The notes below the pieces were generated by a model. It was not told where the DNA came from and did no database searches. It worked only from the letters and a program-made list of their open reading frames with translations. Shown here piece by piece: positions 32,260-39,682 of a stretch of DNA of 39,731 nt (positions are counted from its first letter, which is position 1; every line of letters begins with the position of its first letter). The stretch comes from an uncultured Alistipes sp. (GTDB lineage: Bacteria > Bacteroidota > Bacteroidia > Bacteroidales > Rikenellaceae), in the NCBI GenBank assembly GCA_910586375.1, contig CAJUIE010000003.1, positions 1 to 39,731 on the forward strand. Reading direction: 5' to 3'. Position numbers and translations under genes: made by a program.

Positions 32260-32829
32260 ATGTTTCTTGAAAACGCCAGTCGTAAGGGCTGGATTGAAGT
32301 GATCTGCGGGTCGATGTTTTCGGGCAAGACCGAGGAGCTGATCCGTCGTCTCAAGCGGGCGCAGTTTGCCCATCAGCGGGTCGAGATTTTCAAACCGTGT
32401 GTCGACGTGCGCTACTCGGAGGAGAAAGTCGTCTCGCACGATGCCAACGCTATTCGCTCCACGCCGGTCGACTCTGCACAGAATATCCTGCTTATGTCGG
32501 CCGGAGTCGATGTTGTGGGTATCGACGAGGCCCAGTTCTTTGACGAGAGCCTCGTCGGTGTATGCCGGCAGCTGGCCGATAGTGGGGTGAGGGTCATCAT
32601 CGCAGGGCTCGATATGGATTACATGGGGAGGCCGTTCGGCCCCATGCCGGCGTTGATGGCTACGGCTGAGTATGTTACGAAGGTTCATGCCATCTGCGTT
32701 CGCTGCGGCAACCTGGCCCACCATTCCCACCGTCTGACCAGCGACGAAAAACAGGTCATGCTCGGCGCGCAGGATACTTATGAGCCTCTTTGCCGGCACT
32801 GTTTCCGGGAGTTGACCCAATCCAGGTAA
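32260..32829 (+). CDS. tdk: Thymidine kinase (type II)
   Basis: A 189-aa salvage enzyme phosphorylating thymidine with ATP. P-loop GSMFSGKTE (17-25), lasso/DEAQF region with the catalytic Glu at about 90 (GIDEAQFFD), GLDMDYMGRPFGP, and a zinc site with C146, C149, C178 and C181. This is the tetrameric, TK1-like class. A start at 32260 puts a short MFLENASRKGW leader before the first strand, common in Bacteroidetes. No strong TAnnTTTG box is visible upstream. Confidence 0.96.
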   Translation: MFLENASRKGWIEVICGSMFSGKTEELIRRLKRAQFAHQRVEIFKPCVDVRYSEEKVVSHDANAIRSTPVDSAQNILLMSAGVDVVGIDEAQFFDESLVGVCRQLADSGVRVIIAGLDMDYMGRPFGPMPALMATAEYVTKVHAICVRCGNLAHHSHRLTSDEKQVMLGAQDTYEPLCRHCFRELTQSR

Positions 32830-32855
32830 TCGTTTATTTTTTTATTATAAACATC

Positions 32856-33665
32856 ATGAAAAATTTTGTCAAGTGTGCGGCCGTTCTTTTCTGTCTGGCC
32901 GCTGTTATGCCCGCGCGGGCGCAGTTCAACCTCAAGAAAGCCGTCAGCGGCGCTGTCAAAGCTACTCAGGCCGTCACGCTTACCGACGAGCAGATGGCCG
33001 CTTATGTCAAGGAGTATATCGATTGGATGGACGCCAATAATCCGGTCTGCGAGGCCGATAATCCGTATGCCGTGCGGCTTGCGCGGCTGACCGAAGGTCT
33101 TGCCGATGCCGATGGTATTCCGCTCAATTTCAAGGTTTATTACGTGATCGATGTCAATGCTTTTGCCTGTGCCGACGGGAGTATCCGTGTTTTTTCGTCG
33201 CTTATGGACATTATGTCGGATGAGGAACTCCTCGGTGTTATTGGCCACGAGGTAGGACATATCGCCCATCGCGACTCGAAAAAAGGATTCCGCACGGCGC
33301 TGCTGGCGTCGGCTCTCAAGGACGGAGTATCGTCGAGCGGTGGCACGGCAGCTCAACTGACCGATTCGCAGCTGGGCGACCTGGGCGAGGCGTTGGTCAA
33401 TGCCACCTATTCGCAGAAACAGGAACGTGACGCCGACGACTATGGCTACGAGTTTCTCAAGACTGCCGGCAAGAATCCCTGGGCTATGGCCTATTCATTC
33501 CGCCGCCTGAAGCAGATGCAGGAGGAGGCCGGGGCGCAGAAAAATAGCAAGATCAATCAGCTCTTCTCGACCCATCCCGACCTCGACGCCCGCATCCAGC
33601 GCATGGAGGAGCGTGCTGCGGCCGAGGGTGTCGAAAAGCCTGCGGAGCAGGTATGTGCCGAATAA
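32856..33665 (+). CDS. M48 family metallopeptidase, exported
   Basis: A 269-aa secreted zinc protease (signal peptide MKNFVKCAAVLFCLAAVMPARAQ). HEVGH at 131-135 and a downstream E190 in QERDADDYG complete the gluzincin zinc site. Late motif LFSTHPDLDARIQRME is typical of M48 (BepA/LoiP-like) proteins, which handle misassembled outer-membrane proteins. No TPR or membrane segments are seen, so it is likely periplasmic or outer-membrane associated. The upstream ATG at 32790 lies in tdk. It follows tdk by 26 bp and ends at a terminator, so the pair may be one unit. Confidence 0.92.
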   Translation: MKNFVKCAAVLFCLAAVMPARAQFNLKKAVSGAVKATQAVTLTDEQMAAYVKEYIDWMDANNPVCEADNPYAVRLARLTEGLADADGIPLNFKVYYVIDVNAFACADGSIRVFSSLMDIMSDEELLGVIGHEVGHIAHRDSKKGFRTALLASALKDGVSSSGGTAAQLTDSQLGDLGEALVNATYSQKQERDADDYGYEFLKTAGKNPWAMAYSFRRLKQMQEEAGAQKNSKINQLFSTHPDLDARIQRMEERAAAEGVEKPAEQVCAE

Positions 33666-33706
33666 GTTGCCACTGAACGCAGTCGAAAGTTGTTTATAAA
33701 TCGATG

Positions 33707-33732
33707 GAGGGGAGCAATTGCTCCCCTCTTTT
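33707..33732. terminator. Terminator after M48 gene
   Basis: Perfect palindrome GAGGGGAGCAATTGCTCCCC plus TC (33707-33728), then TTTTG. It also faces the convergent gene ending at 33771. Confidence 0.88.
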
Positions 33733-33770
33733 GTGTGTGGCCGCGAAGGCCCGGCCGACGAAAAGAAGTG

Positions 33771-34463
33771 TTATTCCGCGGTGCGCAGCGCTTCGATGAA
33801 CTCCGGCCAGCGGCGCCACAGATTCTCGGTGCGCAACCACAGTTCGCGGGCCTGTGCGCCGAGCGAGGGTGCGGCACTTTCGATGTCGTGCAGGTAGTGT
33901 GCATCGGCGGGGTGTTCGTCGGCCGTAAATTCGGCGAAGTAAGCTGCGAAATGGGTTTTGAAGCGTTTCAACTCTCCCTTTGGGAGTTGGCCATCACGGC
34001 GGAATCCAGCCCAGAGGAGCAGCAGTTCCCGGCTGGCGCTTTTGTCCGATACGTCGTTTATTACCTCGTCGAAGAGCTCTTCTTCATCCGTCGCCAGGTA
34101 GTCGAATGCGAGTAACTCACTGCTTTCCAGATGATCTTCGGGGTCTATTTCAAGTAATAGTTCAAGTAGCGCTGCCGACATTTCGAAGTCGTCGACGAGA
34201 AAGTGGTCAATGGCCGAGGCGTGGATCAGCTCCAGTGCAGAGCGCGAATTGCGGTGGTTCCATTCGAGGATGATCTCCTCGTCGTCGGGAAGCAGCGCCG
34301 CCAGACGCTGGAAGGCTTGAAACCGGGTTTCGCAGGCTTCCCGGACCTTTCCGGTCGCTTGTAGCTCGCGACTGACTGCCAGTATTCTGGCAAAGTTGTA
34401 GTCCCCTTCGCCGATGAGTTCGAACGTCTGGTCGGGGGTGGGTTTCAGAGAGGCTTTGTGCAT
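33771..34463 (-). CDS. Hypothetical acidic helical protein
   Basis: A 230-aa soluble protein without signal peptide or membrane segment. It is strongly acidic and helical, with segments such as LATDEEELFDEVINDVSDKS and SALELIHASAIDHFLVDDF that suggest TPR-like helical pairs. I do not recognise a family. It is isolated: convergent with the M48 gene, and separated from the tRNA-Thr gene by a structured leader. A role in protein interaction is only inference. Confidence 0.78.
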   Translation of the reverse strand: MHKASLKPTPDQTFELIGEGDYNFARILAVSRELQATGKVREACETRFQAFQRLAALLPDDEEIILEWNHRNSRSALELIHASAIDHFLVDDFEMSAALLELLLEIDPEDHLESSELLAFDYLATDEEELFDEVINDVSDKSASRELLLLWAGFRRDGQLPKGELKRFKTHFAAYFAEFTADEHPADAHYLHDIESAAPSLGAQARELWLRTENLWRRWPEFIEALRTAE

Positions 34464-34502
34464 GGTTGCGGAGTTTGGAAATCGATAAAAACTCGTCGGC
34501 AG

Positions 34503-34581
34503 CGGTTTCTCAGGCTAAGCAGTCGGAGACCGAAAGCACCTGAAAAGAGCCTGTGGAGCGTTCGTCTGGGCGCGAAGATAG
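34503..34581 (-). promoter_or_regulatory. Structured leader and possible promoter of the hypothetical gene
   Basis: The minus strand reads TATCTTCG at 34581-34574, a near match to TAnnTTTG. Downstream, CAGGCT...AGCCTG and an inner TCGG/CCGA hairpin span about 34511-34554. This gives a leader of roughly 110 nt with paired arms before the ATG at 34463. Confidence 0.4.
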
Positions 34582-34610
34582 CAACAAAAGTGAGAATTTT
34601 GACGAAATTG

Positions 34611-34641
34611 TTGCGGGAAAAGAATTTTTTTCGGATATTTG
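34611..34641 (+). promoter_or_regulatory. Promoter of tRNA-Thr(CGT)
   Basis: TTG (34611-34613), a 20-nt spacer and GATATTTG (34634-34641), one mismatch from TAnnTTTG. The tRNA begins 32 nt later. Confidence 0.5.
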
Positions 34642-34672
34642 CAGTCCCGAAGAGAACCCTTGCGTTCTTCTT

Positions 34673-34744
34673 GCCGAAATAGCTCAGCGGTAGAGCACTT
34701 CACTCGTAATGAAGGGGTCCCGAGTTCAAATCTCGGTTTCGGCT
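34673..34744 (+). tRNA. tRNA-Thr (anticodon CGT)
   Basis: A 72-nt cloverleaf: acceptor arms GCCGAAA and TTTCGGC, D-arm TAGCTCAGCGGTAGAGCA, anticodon stem-loop CTTCA-CTCGTAA-TGAAG, T-arm with GTTCAAATC. CCA is not encoded. It stands alone and is followed at once by a terminator. Confidence 0.96.
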
Positions 34745-34745
34745 C

Positions 34746-34779
34746 AAAAATGCGGCAGTCGTAAGACTGCCGCATTTTT
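34746..34779. terminator. Terminator after tRNA-Thr(CGT)
   Basis: A 15-bp perfect stem, AAAAATGCGGCAGTC (34746-34760) with GACTGCCGCATTTTT (34765-34779), loop GTAA. The A and T runs make it usable from both strands. Confidence 0.93.
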
Positions 34780-34844
34780 TATATGCCTGTTGGCCGAAAA
34801 AGATTGAATTCTTGTTCGCAAAAACGCACTTGTGTCGTTTTTTT

Positions 34845-34890
34845 TTGAGGCTTTGAGATCTGCGTTTCTCGCAGGCTGCGGCCCGCAAAG
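34845..34890. repeat. Family A palindromic word after EEP gene
   Basis: Contains CTCGCAGGCTGCGGCCCGCA, the same word as at 36108-36120, directly after the stop of the minus-strand phosphatase gene. Confidence 0.5.
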
Positions 34891-34892
34891 AG

Positions 34893-35942
34893 CTACTGTT
34901 CGAAGCGCAAATCGGCTATAACGGCCGAGTGGTCGCTCACGTCGTCGGGGAGAATGTCGTAGCGGGTCGTTGTGAAATTTTTGTCGTGGAAGATATAGTC
35001 GATCCGCAGCCATCCGCCAAGACGCCGGTATGTGCTGCCGCACCCGTGTCCTGCGGCCCGGAAGCTGTCGGTCATGGAGCCTTTCAGGCGGTGGTAGGTG
35101 TAGGTTCCGGGCGGGTCGTTGAAGTCGCCTGTCAGGATCACAGGATAGCGCGTTGTGTCAATGACCTGTCGGATCTCCTCCACCTGCTGCGCCCGGAAGC
35201 GGCTATTGCGCCCCAGGGCGCTGACAACCTCCCGAAGCAGTCCGGGGTGGTCGGTTCCCTCCTGGAACCGGTGTTTGAGCTCCGTGAACCCCGTTGTGCG
35301 CAGGTGCATTGTGAAGAGACGAACCGTATCGGTACCGATGACCAGATCGGCCCACAGGTAGTCGTTGAGTGTGCCGGGAAAGGAGACGGAGTGGTGGTTG
35401 GCAATGGGGTAACGACTACCCAGGGCGATCATGTCGCTGCGGACGAAGTAAGGAAAATTTCCGGCGAACCAGGCTGTGATGGAGTCGCCCGGGAAAACGG
35501 GTGAAGGGAATGCCTCCTGAAGGCAGAGTACGTCAACCTTTTCGCGTTCGGCAACGCGGGCGATAGCCGGAATCGTTGTGAAGTGGTCCCCCAGGCGCAG
35601 AAATCCGTAGGCATTGAGGGTCATGATCCTCAGGTCGTGGAGGCGGGGCTGCGTTTGCGTCCGGCCCCATTCGGGAAGCTGCACGAGAGCCGATAGATAG
35701 CTGTAGCACAGTATGATAGCAGTCAGGGGTAGCGCTGCCAGTCTCCAGCGGCCGCGAGCGAGCCATCCCACAAGCAGCACGACGTCGAGTAAAAGGGCCA
35801 CGGGCAACAGCATGGCAGTCAAGGCCCAGAACTCACCCTTCCCGGGTGAGATGTACGAGGCTGACCGGCAGAAGAGCGTCGCCGCGAAGAGCAATCCTGT
35901 CGTTACTGCCGCAAGTGTATGTGCTATGCGTTTGCGATTCAT
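34893..35942 (-). CDS. Membrane-anchored endonuclease/exonuclease/phosphatase family protein
   Basis: A 349-aa protein with three N-terminal transmembrane helices (about 9-26, 38-62 and 69-88) followed by an EEP (DNase I-like) domain. Active-site motifs are visible: N110 in TLNAYG, E143 in LQEAF, H213 in MHLR, D273/N275 in GDFNDPP, D315 in RIDYIF and the SDH at 336-338. The EEP superfamily includes nucleases, sphingomyelinases and inositol phosphatases; a membrane-tethered extracytoplasmic form suggests a phosphodiesterase on lipids or nucleic acids, not settled by sequence. Divergent from lnt with overlapping promoters. Confidence 0.88.
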   Translation of the reverse strand: MNRKRIAHTLAAVTTGLLFAATLFCRSASYISPGKGEFWALTAMLLPVALLLDVVLLVGWLARGRWRLAALPLTAIILCYSYLSALVQLPEWGRTQTQPRLHDLRIMTLNAYGFLRLGDHFTTIPAIARVAEREKVDVLCLQEAFPSPVFPGDSITAWFAGNFPYFVRSDMIALGSRYPIANHHSVSFPGTLNDYLWADLVIGTDTVRLFTMHLRTTGFTELKHRFQEGTDHPGLLREVVSALGRNSRFRAQQVEEIRQVIDTTRYPVILTGDFNDPPGTYTYHRLKGSMTDSFRAAGHGCGSTYRRLGGWLRIDYIFHDKNFTTTRYDILPDDVSDHSAVIADLRFEQ

Positions 35943-35973
35943 TGTCTTCTTTCAGGCCGGTGGTTCCGGGCCA

Positions 35974-35981
35974 CAAAAGTA
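35974..35981 (-). promoter_or_regulatory. -7 box for EEP gene
   Basis: The minus strand reads TACTTTTG, 31 nt upstream of the ATG at 35942. It is only 8 nt from the -33 element of the divergent lnt promoter. Confidence 0.6.
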
Positions 35982-35989
35982 GGAAATAT

Positions 35990-36020
35990 TTTGAAATCTG
36001 CCTCTGTTTGCCTATTTTTG
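35990..36020 (+). promoter_or_regulatory. Promoter of lnt-folC
   Basis: -33 TTTG (35990-35993), a 19-nt spacer and -7 TATTTTTG (36013-36020). The leader to the lnt ATG is about 155 nt and contains a family A repeat. Confidence 0.75.
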
Positions 36021-36057
36021 CCGCTACAAAAAAACGCTTATCCGCATATATTTTCGG

Positions 36058-36145
36058 TCGCAGCCTGCGGGGAACGCAACGCAAAGTTGCGGGCCTCCGC
36101 GAGCGGGAGGCTGCGGCCCGCACGGCTCCGTTGGAGCCGTAGTCG
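36058..36145. repeat. Family A palindromic repeat in lnt leader
   Basis: Contains GCAGCCTGCGGGG, GGGAGGCTGCGGCCCGCA and CGGCTCCGTTGGAGCCG, forming strong hairpins in the transcribed leader of lnt. Confidence 0.6.
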
Positions 36146-36183
36146 ACAGGAGATATTGCAGGTAAGCATTCAAAAAACGCTTC

Positions 36184-37767
36184 ATGACTCGGAAAATCGT
36201 AGCGGTGTTTGTTTCGGTCCTCCTGCTTTCGCCGGGATGGCTTTCGTTAACAGGACTGACGCTCCCTGTGGCACTCGTTCCGTTGCTGTGGATCGGGTCG
36301 ACTTATGACGCCTCGCGCCGCTCGTGGTGGCGCATGGCCGGGTGGGCAACGCTCGCTTTCGTATTGTGGAACGCTGCGACCGTTTGGTGGATATGGAACG
36401 CTACGCCCGTGGGTCCCATCGCTGCGACGCTGGCTTCGACGACCCTGAATCTGGTCGCCTTCATGGCCTATTTTACTCTTTCGAAAAAAGCTCCTGAGGC
36501 CTTGGCTTATACTACGCTCGTCGCGGCCTGGATCGCTACGGAGTATTGGTATACGATAGGTGAATTTTCGTGGCCGTGGCTCATTCTTGGGAACGGATTT
36601 TCGCACGAGGTGTGGGCGGTGCAGTGGTATGAATATACCGGTGTTTTCGGCGGGTCGTTGTGGGTGCTGTTGTGTAATATATTCTTTTTCAGAGCGTGGC
36701 AGATGCGTCGTAGTGTGACGCGGTGGGTGGTTGCCGGGATGGTGTTGCTGGTGCCGATGCTCCTTTCGCTCGTTGTTGGAAGGTGGCGGGTGCTGCCTGA
36801 CGAGGGAACGGCGTGTGTGGCAATTGTCCAGCCCGACGTCGATTGTTACACCAAGTTCGATGGCGACGACGAGCGTCAACGTCGCAATATTGTCGATCTG
36901 CTGGCCGATGTGCCCGCTGAGGCGCAGTTCATCCTGCTGCCCGAGACGGCTGTGCCGGGTCATTACTGGGAACCGGCCTTTTCCGACTCTTATGGGGGGA
37001 CGCAAGCCGGGGTTTTCTGGCAGGAGCTTGCCGATACACTCAGGGCTTCGCATCCGGGGGCCCTGCTCGTTGCGGGAGCCAATACTTTGCGTCATTATCC
37101 GCGCGGACTTCAACCCCGAACGGCCTATCGCCCTTTCGATCAGGGGTATTATGACGTCTTCAATTCGGCCGTTGGGCTCGATTCCGCAGGTCGGATGCAG
37201 CTCCATCATAAGGGCCGTCTGGTTATCGGTGTGGAGAATACCCCGACGCTGCTCTTCGATGTGTTGCAATTCCTGGTCATCGACCTGGGGGGCGTGGTCG
37301 GGCAGTTAGGTATCGGGCCGCATGGCACGGCTTTCGACCATAAGGGCGTACGGCTGGGACCGGCAATTTGTTATGAAGGGCTTTACGGCGACTTTTTTGG
37401 CGATTTCGTGCGACGCGGTGCGCAATTCATGGCCATTGTGTCGAACGACGGCTGGTGGGGTGATACGCCCGGGTATCGTCATCTGTTCACGATCTCGCGC
37501 TTGCGGGCCATAGAGCACCGTCGTGCCGTAGCCCGTGCTGCCAATACGGGGCGCTCGGGTTTCATATCGCCCTGGGGCGAGGTGGGGGACACGCTCGGAT
37601 GGAACGAGCGCGGCGTACTGGTCGCCGACGTTCCTCTCTGTTCGGAAATAACCTTTTACACCCGTTACGGCGATTATCTGGGGCGTATGGCCGAATACCT
37701 CTTCCTGCTGTGTATGCTCTATTATGTGGCCTACCGGGTCAGAAAGCGAAATCATCTGGTCGAATAA
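36184..37767 (+). CDS. lnt: Apolipoprotein N-acyltransferase
   Basis: A 527-aa inner-membrane enzyme adding the third acyl chain to lipoproteins. Six or so N-terminal membrane helices (within 1-200) precede a periplasmic nitrilase-like domain with the E-K-C triad: E254 in LLPETAVPG, K343 in HHKGRLVIGVENTP and C397 in AICYEGLYG. A last hydrophobic helix sits near the C-terminus (LFLLCMLYYVAYRV). Length and order match E. coli Lnt (512). folC starts 12 nt later, so they probably share a transcript. Confidence 0.95.
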   Translation: MTRKIVAVFVSVLLLSPGWLSLTGLTLPVALVPLLWIGSTYDASRRSWWRMAGWATLAFVLWNAATVWWIWNATPVGPIAATLASTTLNLVAFMAYFTLSKKAPEALAYTTLVAAWIATEYWYTIGEFSWPWLILGNGFSHEVWAVQWYEYTGVFGGSLWVLLCNIFFFRAWQMRRSVTRWVVAGMVLLVPMLLSLVVGRWRVLPDEGTACVAIVQPDVDCYTKFDGDDERQRRNIVDLLADVPAEAQFILLPETAVPGHYWEPAFSDSYGGTQAGVFWQELADTLRASHPGALLVAGANTLRHYPRGLQPRTAYRPFDQGYYDVFNSAVGLDSAGRMQLHHKGRLVIGVENTPTLLFDVLQFLVIDLGGVVGQLGIGPHGTAFDHKGVRLGPAICYEGLYGDFFGDFVRRGAQFMAIVSNDGWWGDTPGYRHLFTISRLRAIEHRRAVARAANTGRSGFISPWGEVGDTLGWNERGVLVADVPLCSEITFYTRYGDYLGRMAEYLFLLCMLYYVAYRVRKRNHLVE

Positions 37768-37779
37768 TCCTACAGAGTT

Positions 37780-39069
37780 ATGAACTACACCCAAACCCTC
37801 GAATTTCTCTTTGAGTCGTTGCCGGCTTTCGAATCCAAAGGCGCGACGGCCTACAAACCGGGATTGGAGCGCATCGCTGCATTCTGCCGCCACTTAGGCA
37901 ACCCCCAGCGGAATTTCTTCACTATTCATGTGGCGGGTACCAACGGCAAGGGCTCTGTGTCGCATATCATAGCCTCCGTGTTGCAGCAGGCGGGGTATCG
38001 AACCGGGCTCTTTACGTCGCCCCACCTGAAGGATTTCCGCGAGCGTATCCGCGTCGACGGCGAGATGATCCCCAAGCAGAAGGTCGTGAACTTTGTTGAT
38101 AAGCATCATGACAAAATGGTCGAGCTGGACCTCTCGTTTTTCGAGATGACGGCTGCGCTGGCATTTGACTATTTTGCTCAGAGCGATGTCGAGGTCGCCG
38201 TGATCGAAACGGGGTTGGGCGGGCGTCTCGATGCGACGAACATCATCATGCCTATCGTCAGTGTCATTACCAATGTCGGATTGGAGCATACGGCTCTGCT
38301 GGGTGACACACTTCAGAAGATCGCTGCCGAAAAGGCCGGGATTGTCAAGAAGAGCATCCCGGTTGTCATCGGTGAGAGCGATGACCGTTATAATGGCGTC
38401 ATCGAGCAGACGGCTGTGGCCAACAAGTCCCGGGTGATTTATGCCGAGCAGCTGTTCTCCTGTGAAGAACAGTGTCATGAGGAGTCCGGGCAACGGTTTC
38501 GGTTGTGCCGTACCCGCGACGGACGCTTTTATGAGGTGCAGCTCGATCTGTCGGGTGATTACCAGCGGCATAATATCCTGACAGCAGCTGCGACGGTCGA
38601 TTTTCTGCATGAAGAGACGCCCCTGACTATTTCGCGGCGCGCCTTTCTGGAGGGAACACGTACCGCTGCAGTCAACACCGCGCTGCAAGGCCGCTGGCAG
38701 CGGATCGCCGAGGCTCCGCTGACGATCTGCGACACGGGACACAACGCACATGGTATGGCCTATGTGGCTGAGCAGCTGAAGACTACACCCCATGAAAAAC
38801 TCTACTGTGTCGTGGGGTTCGTGCGCGACAAGGATTTGGCGCATATCCTGCCCCTGTTGCCGCGGGAGGCTTATTATATTTTTACGGCGGCACACTCCGA
38901 CCGTGCCGTGCCCGCAGAGGAGCTGACGGCGAAGGCTTTGATTTACGGATTGCAGGGAGAAGCTGTCGCTACGGTAGCCGAAGCGTTGGCCCGGGCGCGT
39001 GAACTTGCGCGGCCCGATGATATGATCTTCATCGGTGGCAGCACCTATGTTGTGGGTGAAGTGCTATAA
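37780..39069 (+). CDS. folC: Bifunctional folylpolyglutamate synthase/dihydrofolate synthase
   Basis: A 429-aa Mur-ligase-family enzyme adding glutamate to dihydropteroate and folates. P-loop GTNGKGS (53-59), then TGLFTSPHLKDFRERIRVDG, ETGLGGRLDATN, the NVGLEHTALLGDT stretch, GDYQRHNILTAAA and the C-terminal domain signature CDTGHNAHGM. Size agrees with bacterial FolC. It is the second gene after lnt; a weak GC hairpin (39085-39105) follows without a U tract. Confidence 0.95.
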   Translation: MNYTQTLEFLFESLPAFESKGATAYKPGLERIAAFCRHLGNPQRNFFTIHVAGTNGKGSVSHIIASVLQQAGYRTGLFTSPHLKDFRERIRVDGEMIPKQKVVNFVDKHHDKMVELDLSFFEMTAALAFDYFAQSDVEVAVIETGLGGRLDATNIIMPIVSVITNVGLEHTALLGDTLQKIAAEKAGIVKKSIPVVIGESDDRYNGVIEQTAVANKSRVIYAEQLFSCEEQCHEESGQRFRLCRTRDGRFYEVQLDLSGDYQRHNILTAAATVDFLHEETPLTISRRAFLEGTRTAAVNTALQGRWQRIAEAPLTICDTGHNAHGMAYVAEQLKTTPHEKLYCVVGFVRDKDLAHILPLLPREAYYIFTAAHSDRAVPAEELTAKALIYGLQGEAVATVAEALARARELARPDDMIFIGGSTYVVGEVL

Positions 39070-39155
39070 ATATAGGTATGGAGTGCCCGGACGATTATTC
39101 CGGGCGAGGGGATGACGGTTGCCGACATGGAGCATGATATTTTTTGCGTAAGCTG

Positions 39156-39185
39156 TTGTGTTATTCAAAACTTTTCCTATCTTTG
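39156..39185 (+). promoter_or_regulatory. Upstream promoter of tRNA cluster
   Basis: TTG (39156-39158), a 19-nt spacer and TATCTTTG (39178-39185), followed by CACCC. Confidence 0.7.
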
Positions 39186-39220
39186 CACCCGATTTCACCT
39201 CCGAAAGAACGGGGTGGGTT

Positions 39221-39234
39221 AAAGTTCTTTGAGA
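39221..39234 (+). promoter_or_regulatory. BoxA-like antitermination site in tRNA-cluster leader
   Basis: AAAGTTCTTTGAGA resembles the boxA-type motif (TTCTTTGA) seen in Bacteroidetes rRNA leaders. It lies between the two promoters of the tRNA cluster, within transcripts from the upstream one. Confidence 0.4.
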
Positions 39235-39267
39235 AGTGCGGAAAAGTGGAAAATTTATCCGATTTTA

Positions 39268-39299
39268 TTTGTGCGGTAAATTTTTTATGCCTACTTTTG
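39268..39299 (+). promoter_or_regulatory. Proximal promoter of tRNA cluster
   Basis: -33 TTTG (39268-39271), a 20-nt spacer and -7 TACTTTTG (39292-39299), 21 nt before the first tRNA. Confidence 0.72.
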
Positions 39300-39319
39300 C
39301 AATCCAAAACGGTCGATTT

Positions 39320-39393
39320 GCCGATGTAGCTCAGTTGGCCAGAGCAGCTGATTTGTAATCAGCTGGTCGTGGGTTCGAATCCCTCCATCGGCT
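39320..39393 (+). tRNA. tRNA-Thr (anticodon TGT)
   Basis: A 74-nt cloverleaf: acceptor GCCGATG with CATCGGC, D-arm TAGCTCAGTTGG, anticodon loop TTTGTAA within CTGA...TCAG, T-loop GTTCGAATC. First tRNA of the cluster. Confidence 0.97.
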
Positions 39394-39433
39394 CAGGAGG
39401 AGGGTGCGGAACCCCCAGGGCGAATGAGGAGCG

Positions 39434-39480
39434 GACGAAACGACGAGAAAGTCGGTCCGGTCGAAACGAGGAGACGTCGG
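39434..39480. repeat. Degenerate tandem repeat in tRNA spacer
   Basis: GACGAAACGACGAGAAAGTC (39434-39453) and GTCGAAACGAGGAGACGTCG (39460-39479) are related 20-22-bp units in the 121-bp spacer between tRNA-Thr and tRNA-Tyr. A run of about nine G follows. Confidence 0.55.
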
Positions 39481-39514
39481 GGGGGGGTAATCCTCGGTCG
39501 AAAAAGCAAAATAA

Positions 39515-39597
39515 GGGAAGTTACCAGAGTGGCCAAATGGGGCAGACTGTAAATCTGCTGGCGTACGCCTTCGGTGGTTCGAATCCATCACTTCCCA
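39515..39597 (+). tRNA. tRNA-Tyr (anticodon GTA)
   Basis: An 83-nt class II tRNA with a long variable arm. Acceptor GGGAAGT with ACTTCCC, anticodon loop CTGTAAA within GCAGA...TCTGC, T-loop GGTTCGAATCC, discriminator A. Confidence 0.97.
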
Positions 39598-39682
39598 CAC
39601 AAAAACCGGTTGGAGTTGCAGAACCCGGGGTGGTGCGCAAGCATCGCAAAAGGGGAGGCAGGTTCCGATACGGTCTGTTTTT

